This document shows, one piece after another, positions 24,801 to 39,800 of a stretch of DNA of 64,000 nucleotides (positions within the stretch are counted from its first letter, which is position 1; each line of letters starts with the position of its first letter). Under the pieces are notes generated by a model. That model was not told where the DNA came from. It saw only the letters and a list, made by a program, of their open reading frames with translations, and made no database searches. The DNA is taken from contig QLIY01000030.1 of the NCBI GenBank assembly GCA_003260075.1, forward strand, positions 1 to 64,000. Reading direction: 5' to 3'. A program made the translations under genes and the position numbers. Source of the DNA: Phallusia mammillata. Taxonomy: Eukaryota; Chordata; Ascidiacea; Phlebobranchia; Ascidiidae.

Positions 24801-27800
24801 TAATAAGAAAGGGAATACAAACAAATGCTTAGTTTGCAATAAAACAGTTGTAACACGGTATCGGAGTAAACGAAAAACAGCTTACACACTCAATGACCAC
24901 ATTTCACATTTTAAGTATGACCTCATAATACATCACATTGTCTCACCTCTGTGACGTCACATTGCACTTGACGTCACCATCATGCACCATGCCGAACCTG
25001 AAGTCGATCATGCGGTTAGAAATCATGCACGTGACAGTGGAAAACAAGTCATGCGCAACACTTACATGTTGTAGTTGTTATATGAAGGTTAGTTTATGTG
25101 ACGAATATGCTATGCATGTTATTGTCTGCACTAAAAGCGGTTTGCCAACGAGCGTCTTGTTGTAAATCGCCGGCATTTGTTACTGATGCACGTTTAGATT
25201 ATTGGGTATGTCGAAGTCTTGTTAGTAAATATTGGATAAAGCAAAACTGATAACCTTATTGGAGGAAAGTTAGTTTAGAAACCCAAACTTTGGATGTTAT
25301 GCTGCACCGTGACGTCATAGTCATGCATTATGACGTCATAACGACTTACTCGTGTCCGATTTCGTGAGCGATTGTGAAAGCTGTGCTCAGTCCGTTGTCC
25401 TCGTTGATGGAACAGCTCCTCTTGAGGTCGCACATCGTCCCCAACTCTGCCAAACCTGTGATGCAAAAATATCAGGTTAGGTTTGACTTTGTTCTATTAT
25501 CTATTAGGTACGTGACCAATTAGCTCTTTATACGACAAACTTTTTATGACCTGAAAAAAATGTGGTTGTCTATTCATGAAACTGACCAAAAGAAACAAAC
25601 CGAGAAAGAAACCTTTCAGGTTTTTTTCCGCTAAAGGCTTACATTGAGACGTTTTTTAATCCAATTATCTCAAGATGTTCTAAATATAGGCTTTGGTGTA
25701 CATTGTGTCAAGACAATGAGCAAAGGTTACTGAAGGTCAACTGCAAGAAGCCGCGAAAATCTTGAAATAAGGTCAAGTGTCTGTTTTGAGGCTAAATATC
25801 TTTTAGTTTATTTGGAAAAACAATTCGAGCAGATGCTAGGCTATCATAGTCATGTACTCGGCTTCAAAGACAAGTTTAACGTTGTTCAAAACGATATGGA
25901 GGGTTTAGTGGCCAACTTCTAGCAAACCAGAAGAAAAATCAGACAAAAAATGAGACAGAAATTTGACCTTTGGCCTTTTGCAATCGAGAACAAAAGAAAG
26001 AAGAAACTTGACGCGTCTCGTCACGTGTCAAATAACAATGCAAACCAACAATATAATGGAATTTTCTTTGTTCGCTGGTGGAAGGATTCGAACAATGACA
26101 TTGTCCCGCTGTGGTAAGGAAGTATTAAACGGGTTAGACGGAGAAAATTTCAACTGTAAACCGTGAAGTGGACAAGCAAAGACGGAAATAGATTTTCACA
26201 TTAAGTCTAAAAACCGCAAGCAACTAGTTGTCTTTCGGCAAGGAAGCCACGAAACACATATAAGCTTCACAGGTGCACAATGTATGGTTTCATTTCAAAA
26301 GTTTTTAACAACGTTAACCAAATATCATGATGCACAAAAATCATAAAAAGTTTTATTTCAAACTTGTAAAAATAAAATTCGTGACGTTAGGACAAAAGCG
26401 AAAACTCGATCATTTTATCCAGTATTCACGAGTCGCTAACTGGCATCGTGACATCATAAAGCGACAGATCATGTTGACAAAGGATTAGGTTAAAGCTGGG
26501 GTTGAAAGCTGACCCCAAATCACCCCCAAGCGATGTTTGGTCGACTGAAACTGGGGCGCGCAAATCTAATTTATCACCCAGTTTAGTCTGCTGGAGTTGA
26601 CAGCAATAACAGGCAAATCAAATTTGCAGCTGCATAACCGCTTCAGTGCAAAAACCTAATGTTAAATAACGGAAGCCGTTTTGAGGTCAGTATTAACAGT
26701 TTTTAAAGTCAGAATTGTATGCTTTCCATTCGAAGTCAAGAGGTATAATAATAGGCTATGCAGTGAAGTGAAAGAGTTTTAACAAAAAAATGGTGAAGCT
26801 CAAAACTTAGTTCCAGACAAATTGGTTTGTTGAACATCCCGAAACATTGAAGCGAAAAAAAAAAAGATAAAAGGCTGCACAGAGGCTATTACCCGTCATC
26901 AGTGACCTTGTAAAATGCTGAAGGTCAAATTGTATCATAACAGTCTATTAGCAATTACCTGTGATGAAGTCAGTGATGTAATATTTTTAGCAAATACTAG
27001 TTACCGGACTTTTTGTACTTTTAACCAACTAAAGTAAGTATTTCGTAATTTCGTGGTAATTTAGAAGACGTTTAACCTTATTCGGATTGTAAATGAATGT
27101 TGATTGTTACGTCAAATTATCGAACGAAGTGATTATAGTGCCATTGTTAGCTCACAACGACTTTGAAGACAGCCAAATTAGCGTTTCCCAGTAAACACGA
27201 GACAGGAAAACAATTCGAGAAGCAAACATAAACTTAGCGGCGCTCGCTTTCCACTAATACAGGCATCGCCGCTTCGCCAAAACGTCACAATTGAGTTCGG
27301 ACAACGCACAATTTCCTGTCTGTGACGTCGCAACCAACCATTGTTGTGTGATAATTAGAAACCGACAACACCGGGCGTCCTGTCGCGATTTGACCTTGCA
27401 CACCTTTGAAGGTGAACGAAACCCGCCAATTCGGACGGACACATCTCTTATTCTCACACGGTTTGAAACGAACTAGAATTAAAAAATAGAATTTGCAAAA
27501 ACAAGAAGTGCTTCAAAATTCTTAAGCGCCGGTTTTGCTTTGAAAGCACTTGTCAGAAATATTTTGATCGAAATTTGAACAAACTTACCTAAAGTGTCGC
27601 ATGCTGTGCTTGACCGACAAATGTCTTGTCTGAAAATACAAAAATCAATGTCAATATGTGAATTGTAGAAATGGGGAAATCTAATTGCAAAGTTTTCTGT
27701 CGGATGAAATTCTGGAGACTGAAAACGGATATATGTAAATATGATTTCTATGGACCTTGATTATTGTTTATAAATCTAATTTCAAGGTTCGCTAGATTTA

Positions 27801-30800
27801 CAAGGAAGCTTATAATTTTACCAAAACACGCTAAATTTAATCAACATCTTAATTAATTCTTTGTTGCATCTAATCATAAATGTCACCGAAATATTTATAT
27901 TTACGCCACTGGATGCGCCAAAGAGACTTTTGACCTCGGCTGTAATTTTTGCGTCAACATTGTAAATCGTGACGTCGGATTCCACAATAAAGGTTGCCAT
28001 AGTAACGAAACAGCCAGGGGCAGGACATGGGCGTGACATCACAAACGTTGCTTTGCGACGTCACAATTATTCGAACGTGTTCCGTCACAGATAGAGTGGA
28101 TTGTTTGCTCACAACAAACAGAAGCAAGTTGCTTATTTCAAGAATGTTTGCAGTGAAATTGTGGTGAAGGGTTTAAATTGTCGAAGGCTCTTCATATTCG
28201 GAAAATTATTTTTGACTTGACAGTCTTAGTTTGCTGGGTTGGCTCAACGTGGTCGTTGTATTAAACTACATTTTTGAAATGCTGATTGCTTTTACATCGC
28301 GTTATTTCGAAGCATTGTGCTTCGTTTTAGTGGTGTAGTTCGGAAATAAGGAAGAAATCAAGAAAAAAACTCGTTTTTAAGACATACACTTAAATATCTT
28401 GGAACACTATGTATATATTGTCATACAATATTTTCCAAAACCTGTCGAATATAGGACTTAGTCGTCTGCAAAATATGTAACAACTTGAAGTATTGACGGT
28501 GTTGTACCCCAAATCGAGGTTTTACAGAAACAAACCGGTTGTAACACAAACTATAAAAATAAATATCAAGATCCCTAATGTAAAGATCGGGTAAAAATGT
28601 CTTGAACTCGAGATAAAATCAAAGACTCGACTTTCTACATTGTTTTTCTGCGGCGATTCGCTCCGAAGATTAAAGTAATGATAAATTTTTATCTTAACTC
28701 ATCTGACATTCGAAACAATGGCGCGTTTCTATAGAACAAAGCATTGTTTACGTAACAAGGCAAATTAAGTTGCGCGCGACCTACAAATTCGACTTTCTCA
28801 TAACTTTAGGAATGTTCGATAATAGGGGTTTAAACCCATTGTCGGATCGAGGCTTATCGCGGTTATTTCGTCGGGTATTTGAATTCCTGTCGGATATTTT
28901 TACGATGCAAATGGGAAGTTGTAAAAAATACAGGTGTAAACACTGTTGTGGTAGATGCCTTTATCATTTCGTTGTTTTCTAGTCGTAAATCAAACGTGTT
29001 AACATACTTCTGGTAACTGGTTTTAGTGTTATAAATTTATGTTTTCAGAAATAACGAGGTAAACACTTTTTATGGTAATCAGCCATCGTGTTTCTTATGT
29101 TTGTTTTACAAATGTCACTGAGTATTGTTACAGTATATAACTTAAAAATGAACGATAAACCGAAGGCAAAAAGTGGAAATACATAGCAGAAACAGGCTTC
29201 AAATATTCCGGCATTAAAACTCAAAACTGAGTGCGTTGGACCCGGTAAAATTCTACGAGAAATAACTGGGAAGGGATGCCGCAAAACCGTGCAGTTATGT
29301 CAGGTTTAACTGACGATCAAATGATTATGTTACCAGGCACGAGGGGTTGGGATTAGAGCGCTTAAAACGATACTTTAAACTCCCTTTTACTTAAGATTAC
29401 CCCACGCGCGATAATTGGAAGGTCCACAAAGGTTGAGGCGTCCCATTCAAACTTTCTCCATAAGCGATAAATAGCGAAAACAAATTCTTTAGGAAAAGTC
29501 AATGATCAGTTTTCTAAAGCATTTCCTCTAATAATTGACCTGTTTACCAGCGTGAAGTTGCCTATAACCAGCATAAATCTCGTACAAACTACAATATTTG
29601 ATTTAAGGTATTTACTCTGTCGGTTATTGTTAAGTTAAATATTAGGTATAAAACAGTTTAAAATAGTCTTAAACAAACAGCAAGTAACAGGTATCTTGAG
29701 CGACTTAACACTCGCAATGCGTACTTCTTTCGGCACTGTGAAAGTTTGTTTAACACCGAATATGCAAAGTAATAATAAAATCCCTGGGATCAACACAACG
29801 CGACAAGCGAAAGACGACACAAATCCCAACGCGACCACAACAATACGCCTCACAGCCCGCAGAAAACCAACGACCCTCCGTTCGGCCTATCTAGCGGCGA
29901 ATCAAACAGGTTTCAAGAGTCGATATTGATCTATTGAGGGAATACAAGTGAAATCTTGATCCCAGTTTGGCTTGTTCAACGCGGTATTGCCCTGTTCGTA
30001 TTCATATAATGTCAACAAATTGGCTGAATGGCAACACGGGTTCACTACTGCTTAATCCATCGTATGTTTACACAGTAACATATGAGACTTTATTCATTTG
30101 GCAAGGTAACACAATCGGGCAATGTATTGGGTACGTACAGCGCAGTGTTCAAGTGTACCATATTAATTTTGCTATTAAGGTACGCCATGTTTTATTTGGA
30201 TTCGCAAATTGAATGACCCAATGCATTTGTTGTAACACATTTGATGAAGTTTTTTTCTTCTTCAAGATAATCTACACCAGTGCTTCTCCATTGATTTATC
30301 AAGTTAAGCAAACAATTCATTAGATGGTTTGCAAAGATAATTTTCATTAAACCTGATGTATGCAAGTATTTTATGCAGAACAATTCCGCTTGTTCTGCGA
30401 CACAAAACTTCAATTTCGTGCGAATGTTCGATTTCATTTGTGACGTCATAATAGGTGGTACGCGCGCGCGCCGGTGAACACGAAAACGCTTTTTGTTTCG
30501 ATGTGGAACGCGACGAACGCGACGCCTCGGTGATAAATTAGATTAATAACATGACGTTGAACATGAAATTGGACGTGAGCAAAGAAAGGCGACTTCAAAG
30601 TAATTTTAATCCCACACCCGAGAAAATCTCATTTATGGTGTCGCACTTGAGAAAGTGATCCTATGTACAATTTGATGTGAGTTTAATGTATCTTGACATC
30701 ATATTGGCACCAATTTCACACCGTATTATATTATTCTTGCAGTATTGCTTATATTTTTGCAGACCTTTACTACAACGGCTGGTTTGATTGTCGTTAGTAT

Positions 30801-33800
30801 CTTACATCCATTATATTACTTCATCATTACAAATACGTTCTAATCCATTGTTAATGGCAATCTCATGTAACAATCTAGAAGTTTCTTAAAATAGGTTTAA
30901 ATTTCCATTTGTAATGTTTTAAAACCGTTCGTAATAGTGAAGCAATTGAATTCTAAAGTTAGCAAAACGAGATAAAACAAAATTAAGTTTCATTTGTAAC
31001 TGATACAACACATTAAACGAAGGTTGGATTATTATAATTATTTCCATCTGTTCGACAATTTTACTGATGAAGCCATTAATTTGAATAACAACCGGGTTGA
31101 ATTTATCCAAATTAGGTTGTCAGATTTTTTTCACACGATGTTGTAATAGCGCTAAGTTTATGACCAATTAATATGGTGATTGACCTTAACTACCACGTAA
31201 ACAGTTTTGTCAAGTTATGATCCGTTTTTATCAAAATAATATATTAGGACCAGGTTTAGATTTAAACAATTGATTTACTTCTGGGTAGGAGTTTAATACA
31301 AGAATACTAATGTAGAAAGTTGATAAAATACAACTAGTTTTTTGCCTTTGTCCCAAAGCACTGTTTAGTCACAACAAAACTAAACATTTTGCAAAACTAT
31401 TGTTAAACCGTATGAACGCGTTAGGTCCAGTTGCGTAAAAATATTCTCACTTAAATTGTTACAAATCTGTTCTGATCCAAGTAGTTTTTTACTCTAAACA
31501 TCCGCTCCTGTTCAAAACAATTAATTCCAATCTCTCACCCCGTGATGAGGACCGAGGTATCGTGGTGGTCTGGACGCGAATCATCCGGGTCGTTCTGGTT
31601 GTATTGCCACTCACAGAAGTTCCTCAAGCAAATGTGAGCGTTGCGCGCCACCTTGGGGCCGTTCTGTTGAAACAAAACAAGATTAATGTTAAAAAATTGT
31701 AAATGTGTATGGCTGATGCTTAATGAATATGTAAGTCACACAAGTGAACAAATATACATTTTACGTGTTATATCTTTCAAAAACACGCTTGCTCTTTAGT
31801 AGTGTTGTTTTTGACCAAATGATATAATTCTCAGCTTGAATACATTTCAAATACAGACTTGAACATACGAATGTTGTTCAATTTATTTCAATTGTATTTG
31901 GACATTACAAGCCAACAGCACCTCTGGATAATTTATTCCAAAATGTTTTTCAAATGTTATTTTTTAAAAGCAATTTCTTCGCCAACTAATTTTAGCAAAG
32001 CAATCAAGACCAAAAATATACGATTTGTTTGTTTTTGCGATCATTTGCAACAGTTAAAACGTAACTTTGAAAATGTTAATAAAAGCCTTCCTGAAAAGGA
32101 CCCTAAGGCAACACGGGAATTGAACCATTAACCTCGTAACAATGTAGCAGATCAGCAAAACGGCCGCAATAAACCAAATTGATTTGCAATTATGATACAA
32201 AATCGTTTTCCTTGTAACAAGTTGGCGATGGCAATAATATCTCAATCCAGCTTGTAAATCAACATAATTACAGAAGGAAGTGTTTCATGTTACAAGAGCA
32301 ATTATTGTTGATAACTATTAACTAATCCGGCCGTTTTAGGCATAATTTATCAGTCAGTAAGTACATGAAATCAAAACACGTTGTTGTTTTGTTGCTTATT
32401 TTCTCTTTTAATCCGCTTTGTTGTGTCACAAACGGTACCTTACAGGGTTGGGGTGAAAAAAAGGAAAATATGCTTTTAGTTTAAGGCGAACAATCAAACT
32501 TTAGCGCATTTGTAATCGAATTTCTGCCTTTTGCTCCAACGAGATATACAGGCAAATAGATGCCGTTCCAAAGATTGGATTCAAAGTACGCTTTGCTAAT
32601 TTTAGAACATGAAACATAACGGCCTCAAACCTTATTTTTTATGTATATTTTTCATAGAAAATAATTATTTTTCAGCCACTTGAAGTTTGAATTTTTAACA
32701 TCACAATGGGCAGTGTTGCGTGAGAAGAGATTTAAGGAATGTCGCGTTACTGTGACATCACAATGCTCATGTGAATGGCGATGTTCGGTAATTCTCATGA
32801 CATGCCTCGCTAATTCCATTGTGAAGTGATAAGAGCAATTCAAATAAAATTGCGTGATTTTTTTTAATCTGGAACTATAATGTTTTTCACAAACAGCATT
32901 GTGACGACATAAGGCATCACGTATGCGGGATTGATGACGAAACAATCACTTTGTTCGAATAATCTACAGGGTGGCGCTTTAGTCTCTGTTTAATGTTTGC
33001 AGACCGGATTTAACAAAATCCCATCAAACAAAGCCAAGCACTGAGGTTTAAAAGATTTATTTGGGATTTTATTTCAAGTTTTGTTATTCGCATTCTGGCT
33101 TAGGGTTCTCACGCTATAATGCGTTTGTTTAAATTTCGAACGAAGCGTTTATCTGAAGTGGGCGAGTGGGGGTCGTTTAAAGGGGGTTGGGGACAGTTGT
33201 TCCCCCAGTGAAATGCAACTTATTGTTTTTAAACTACTGTTGCCTGCAAATTAAATGTATGTTAAAACGTAGCATACAAATTCGTCACAAGTGATTCAGG
33301 TTGTTCGTCAAACTACTGAATATTTGCTTTTGAGCTAAACCCTAATTAACTGATTCGATACATCACTAATCTTTACTGCCCATGTTTGTCAGACATGTGA
33401 CCCACATGCTAATTTTATCAACCATCGAACACGATACAGAGTAAACCAAATGTGGTTTAGTATTGAGTTGAACTTATTTCAACATTTCCCTGTTATTTTT
33501 GACATTGCAGGTTTAATATACAGAAGATTCAACAAATTTACTTGATTTCTTGCCCCATACTTTGACATTAACCGGTATTTGCATCAAAAGTTTTTTTTTA
33601 ATAAAAACAGGGGGTTGTTTCGACCCCCCAACAAGAAAAATCACGTCATACTTTGTTTACGGTTGTTTATAATCTGGTGTTTGTCACCTAGTGTTGTCAC
33701 AAATCTGTGTTTTGAGCGACAAAGTTGGTGGTTGGATGACAAAGTTAAACAATGTTCTTGTGTGGTCTGCTTTCACAAAGGGAAGTCTTTTTGTAAACAT

Positions 33801-36800
33801 TGGAATTGGATTAAACTCATACACAAAGGTCAAACAAGAATGACGGAATTTGCACCATCAATTCTGTGATTGGTTTTGAGTGTAAAATTAGGCATGTTTT
33901 AGAACATATTATTCAGTTTTTACACAAAATCGAAAGTACGCGAAAATTTCAGATGCTTGGTTTGGGTACCAAATAAGGAAAAAAATGCACATAACCAACG
34001 AAACCTAGTTTACCCCACATTTGGCCGATGTGGGTGACTGCTAACTCACCTGGGGCTCGCTATTTAAGGGGTTAACAAGATTCAGGTGACAATTTTACCC
34101 CACTTTTCTTGTGAGAGTGGTAATCCTAATAATAGGGCTGTGTAAATAAGACTCGAGAGCTTTCGGTCTAAAGCTGATATGTGAGAGGAATAAGCTTGAA
34201 AAATGGGAGATTTTGTTTCGTCTGGCAGACATGAAGTCCTCGAATTTACGAGTTTGGTGTCTGCAAATTTTCTGCAATAGAGTTGCTTTTATTTGCACCA
34301 AACCGATTTATGCGAATTTATTTGAATCAGGCACTTGTCTCGTTTTATTGGCAGTATTTAGTAAACTTGGGAAACCAACCAGTTTCATTAATTCAAACAT
34401 GAAGGTTTACAATGCGGTGTAGCTGCAGCATGTTCAGCCATTATCCACCAATTGCGCCCTTCTCTGTTCTACGTTTCAACGTTACGCAGCTATTTCCGAC
34501 TTGGTGATTGTTTTAGTGCAATTGCGTCGCTATGTGTTCTTTCACAAAGCGAAATAAACTCAACTCAAGACATAGAACGAAGAAACTATGTCTGTGCAAT
34601 CGACCATTGATTCAAAACCCTGGGAGAGAAGGTCCCCCCCCCCTGTTCTTTCACAAAGCGAAATAAACTCAACTCAAGACATAGAACGAAGTCTGTGCAA
34701 TCGACCATTGATTCAAAACCCTGGGAGAGAAGGTTAGTTTGCTTGGGCTGCTAAGAGCGCAAGCACACTCCACCAGTGACTCAAGTAACAAATATTTTAT
34801 TTCCTCGTCCAAGTGACCGAACACCGTGGGAAGGGTTACGGCCACGTGGCATCAGCACTTTTGACTCAGAAATTCAGTTCATAAAGCGCATAAACAAGCA
34901 GGGAAGTGTAAATTTTGAAAGTTTTGTGGAACAAAGAATTTGTTTTTCTTACCTCAACTTGAGAATCACCAATCACAACCAACTTGACAAGAACGATGTT
35001 GATCAGATTCTCAATGCTCGGATCCCGATACACGTGATTCACCTGAACAATGAGCAATATAGCAATCCAATTAAAGTAGTTAATTAAAAGTAATAAGTGA
35101 AATACGTCCTAAAACATTTCTTTTGAACGGTTTTTCATATTCAACCTATGTCTAATGGGAGTGTACTTGTCCAAATAGACGCAAAACGCTTTAGCCAATG
35201 TGCTCTTGGGAAAGTAACTTGATTTGTTTACAAAATCCGATTTCTTTAATTCGCGGAAATAAAGTTGAAACAGAACAAAGGAAATGAGGGAAACGCGGGA
35301 ATCGGATTCGGTTTCTCAAATTTCCGACTTCCTGTTTTCCCGCCTTTCCCAACACAATCGAGTAATTCCATTCAAAGCAACGCCACAAACACTTGACATT
35401 GAATAACTTCCTTTGTGCCGTCACAATGCAAACGTGAATCAGCTGACAAATGTTCGGCAAATGTCGGATACGCTCGGTAAATTTCGGATCGATTACACGA
35501 TTTGATTCTTCATGACTAAACATTTTATTTTTTCGGAAGAATTTTTATCCCACTTAATCATCAGATTTGTTTCAGACAAAAACAATGACAGGTTTACAAA
35601 TTCTTGTGTAGGTAATGATAAATGTCAAATTGAACCGCAGAAAACGAGAGGTATTTCGGCACTAAAACGCCTAAACCAGGTTTTTACGTAGGCGGTAGCG
35701 TTAAACTATTGGAGAATTGGAAATCCTTATTATTTGCCACAACCTAGCTTTATCGTGGAAAACATCTATGCGCAAAATAGTATCAATCGATTGATGCGAG
35801 TCAAGTGTCAATAAACGGATGTATATGGCAAAACCTCGAATCGCTGGTGATGGCATAAGCATTTGCCGAAACATATGAATAATATAGCATGACTTTGTGT
35901 TACCATCACCTATCTTCGTTTAAATTTTAATGCAAATAAACTTGAACTTAAGGTCTATGTGGGAGGTAATATTCCTGATCAGACCTTTAAACAAGTCCGT
36001 GTACAGTGTTCAAGACTACATTTAAATTGATAAAATAAGCCCTAAACCGGTATTTTTTTAGAGTTACAAGGAAACCCGCAGATACTTCGGATGTGGCTTA
36101 ATTTTCTCGTCTTTTTGCCGCAACCTTATGCAGTCAATTATATTGTTGCGAAGATTCTTTGCATTCCGACGGAAATTAAAGTTGCGAAAAATCTGAGCAA
36201 AAAACAACACGATGAACTTTGCGAAACAAGCGACATTTAAACATCTATGCAAATTAGCTTGTTTCTGGGATGATTATATCCACAACTATTCACATCTGCA
36301 GACAATCAGTTAACAACAAAACAGATAAAGAAACTTTCTGCTGTTGCAATAGTATTGTTGTCCACAATGTTACGTTAGTAGAACTTTAATGAACTTTTAT
36401 TGTTTATTTACGTTTTAGACATTGAGAATTATCATTTAACATACGCCTGTGGTAAGAAACCAAAAAACGAGGTTGTTACGAGTTACAACAAATTTAAAAC
36501 AGCTTTTATAACGACCTTTTAAGATCTCACATTGAATCTGTTCACTCCTAACAAAGCTATTCCACCACCTTTAAATGTGTTTTTCATGACAGAATATGTT
36601 GTGTATCACATAATTCATTGACTACACGTAAACCGAGGTTAGACGTTTTCATATTAAATAGTTGGTTGTGCTCGATAATATGTGATGTAGTATGAAAGAA
36701 TTCCTGGATTGTGAACAAAACAGTTAGTAGCCCTTTGCAATACAGGCAAGATCCAATTTAAATTGAAAAATATGCTAAAAGTGGAAACTGAATCTTTTTA

Positions 36801-39800
36801 TATCCCTAAATTATCATATTTTATCGGTCAAAACAAACCAAATAATGTAGCATTACAAAAACAGTCTTTTTAACTAAACAACACACTACCTAAAACAACA
36901 ACGACCATCGAACACAGCTGTTTCTGTAGGAAGTCAAAGGTAGCGAGGTAAAAAGTAGAGTAAGTTACACCGGATGTACGCTTCTGATTGAGAACAATCG
37001 AAACGTTCGAATTCGACAATTTCCCCCTACAACCATTGTGCCACGCCTCACTAAACACGCTACACGGTTCACTGGTTGCCATCCTGGTGAGGAAATTGGG
37101 TGGGTTTGGGGGTAAATGGGGTAAGGGACCCCCCCCCCACGCTTCTGATTGAGAACAATCGAAACGTTCGAATTCGACAATTTCCCACTACAACCATTGT
37201 GCCACGCCTCACTAAACACGCTACACGGTTCACTGATTACCATCCTGGTGAGGAAATTGGGTGGGTTTGTGGGTAAATGGGGTAAGAGTTATTAAGTTGG
37301 GGTTTCAACGGTGGGTTACTATGATTTCTATGGTTATGTTCCGGGTTTTGTAAATGAAACGTGCGCATCTGTTATTGCTTTAAAGTTCGTGCAATGAATA
37401 TTTGTTCACTGAACATGCAACCTTTTTAGCCAAATGTCCTCCAACGTTGCCTATATTTCCAAATTCATTTTTGAGTTATTTAATGTCTTACCAATGGCCC
37501 CTTCGCAACGACAGATACCTTTATCGTACACGATTCCGCCAAAACAAGTCATTGTATTGTTTTGTTTGTCTCAAAAGTTTGTTGTATGAAAAAACATTTA
37601 TAATACATAATGATTCTAACATGAAAACAGCTAATACGACTTTGCCTCTTACGTGCCTATCAGTTCCAAACCGTCGTATTGTAATACACTGCGCCACAAT
37701 GCTGATATGTGCTGATAATCCGTGCAGCTGTCTAACCGCAAGCCGTCGAACTGTTGAGCCATTAACCGCAGAATTGTGTGAATGAATGATGCTCTGTGTT
37801 ACCAACTGACACGTGTATATCATATGTATTTGTTTCTGATGAAATAGTCTTGTTGAGAGCTCGCAATCAGAGCAATTTAAGACGACTTTTAACCCTAAAT
37901 CTGTGAAAGATTTTGGTGAGTCGGTCAAATATTTTCCGTGACCACCTCATGATATACAATTGATTGTCAACTCATTGTTGTTTTCATTATTTACATTTAA
38001 ATGAAGTCTGCCAGTGGTTATACTGTGGCAAAATAGTTCAAGCCCCCAAAACTGTTTGAGAAACGTAGCTTTACTTCTACAACAAAGTTCCATTCTCCAT
38101 CACTTCTACACAACTGTCCCAATTACCATCCGCAACCATTGTTTACTCAACAATCATACGAGAACACAAAACATTACGTAACTTATGTCGTAACAAAAGT
38201 TCAGGTAAAACAATGAAATTTGCGCCTCTCTAGTTTCTAGTACTTTGTCCAAACGCAACATTTCCTCTGAAATGCGCCGAAAAGGCAATGACGTAATCTG
38301 CAGTTCACCTTGTGGTGCCGCTTTGGAATGCTAAGTGAGCTAGCTCCGTGACGTAATAATCACAAGTACTTCTACTAGAATGTGGTGATTGTTAAGTGGT
38401 ACTCTCATATTTGGTTAAAACTAAGTTAAGAGACAACTTCAAGTGACGTGGTAGATAGGAAATAGGGGATTGCGTGTTTTCGTCTCAAATTTAAGATCGT
38501 CTTCCGCTCCTAAAAGACTTTAAATTACGGTTTATTGTTTTGGGGTAAACATTGCGAATATTAGAAAAATGAGAAACAAAAATCCGGTTTCAAATGCAAA
38601 GTGACCTTTTTCGAAATCCGCATTTGGTCAAATGTTCCCATAATAGGTACTTTTGACATGAAACCCATAGACAAACATAAAATTGTTTGCTGTTTTTTCT
38701 GTTAAAAGTTGCATTTCATGCCTATTTATTATGGGGTACAGAAAAAATATTTCCAAAACACTAGTTTAAACAATCTGAGAAAAATTATTTGCTCGCTGTT
38801 TTCACCATGTGTCTGTGACGTGACAAAGCTTATCCCGCAATTCTGAGCAACGGCATTAAACACGGTTCAAAGGTCATGACTGGGTGGAAACATTTCGACT
38901 TGACGGCGCAGGCAGGTAAATAAACGTCAATCAAAACATAAAAGGTTGTCATGATGTTATATTAAACACTAACTCAGCTACGAAGCGAAATGTTGTTGCG
39001 TGATCGGAGAGCTTCATCAGCTTATAGCGGTCGTAACACTAATTCAACATTTACGACTTGAGGCTAAAAGCGGGTTTTATACCATGCTTTACGCATTCAT
39101 CTTTAACGCCCACTACTAATATAGACGCATAAAACGCTGTTCCTCTGTTTCTTAATGCTATGAAAAGGGTAGTTTTATGAAACAACGATTTCGTATTGAA
39201 ATGTTCTTGTCAATTCCCACATGATCAAAGCAAACTTGACTTTGAGAAAGAACTGAACTGATATTGGTTAGACGCATAAAACGCGGTTCCTGTGTTTCTT
39301 ATTGCTATAGAAAGGGTGAATTTAAACAAATCGTATAAAAATGCTTTTAAGCACTTGTTAATTCCCACATGATTAAAGCAAACTTGACCTTGGGAAGGAA
39401 TTAAAGTGACATTGTTCGTTTGATGAGAACCAGGCACAGTTAGCAACCGACAACATGGAAAGATAAGAAACACCAAAGTTGACCACAACAGCTGACTGGC
39501 AGGCTACACCTCACAATAGTAACCTCTGTGCGCCGGCGGTGCGAAGGCTTCGAGGAAATTAATGGGAGTTTGCGGGATTTTCGATCACGAAATTAGGCGA
39601 ACTACAGCTTTATAGCACCGGAGATGGATATGAATCGAACAAAGGGTGGTTGTGTTGTGCTCGGAACGAATTTTCCAAACCATTGGTGAACACCATGTCT
39701 GCGGCTGTGTTAGTGCAACATAAATGTACAACGCACCAAGTTAACCAAAACAACCAAATCGCAATAGTTTTAACATGTGCATTTGATGTTTTTCACAAAC

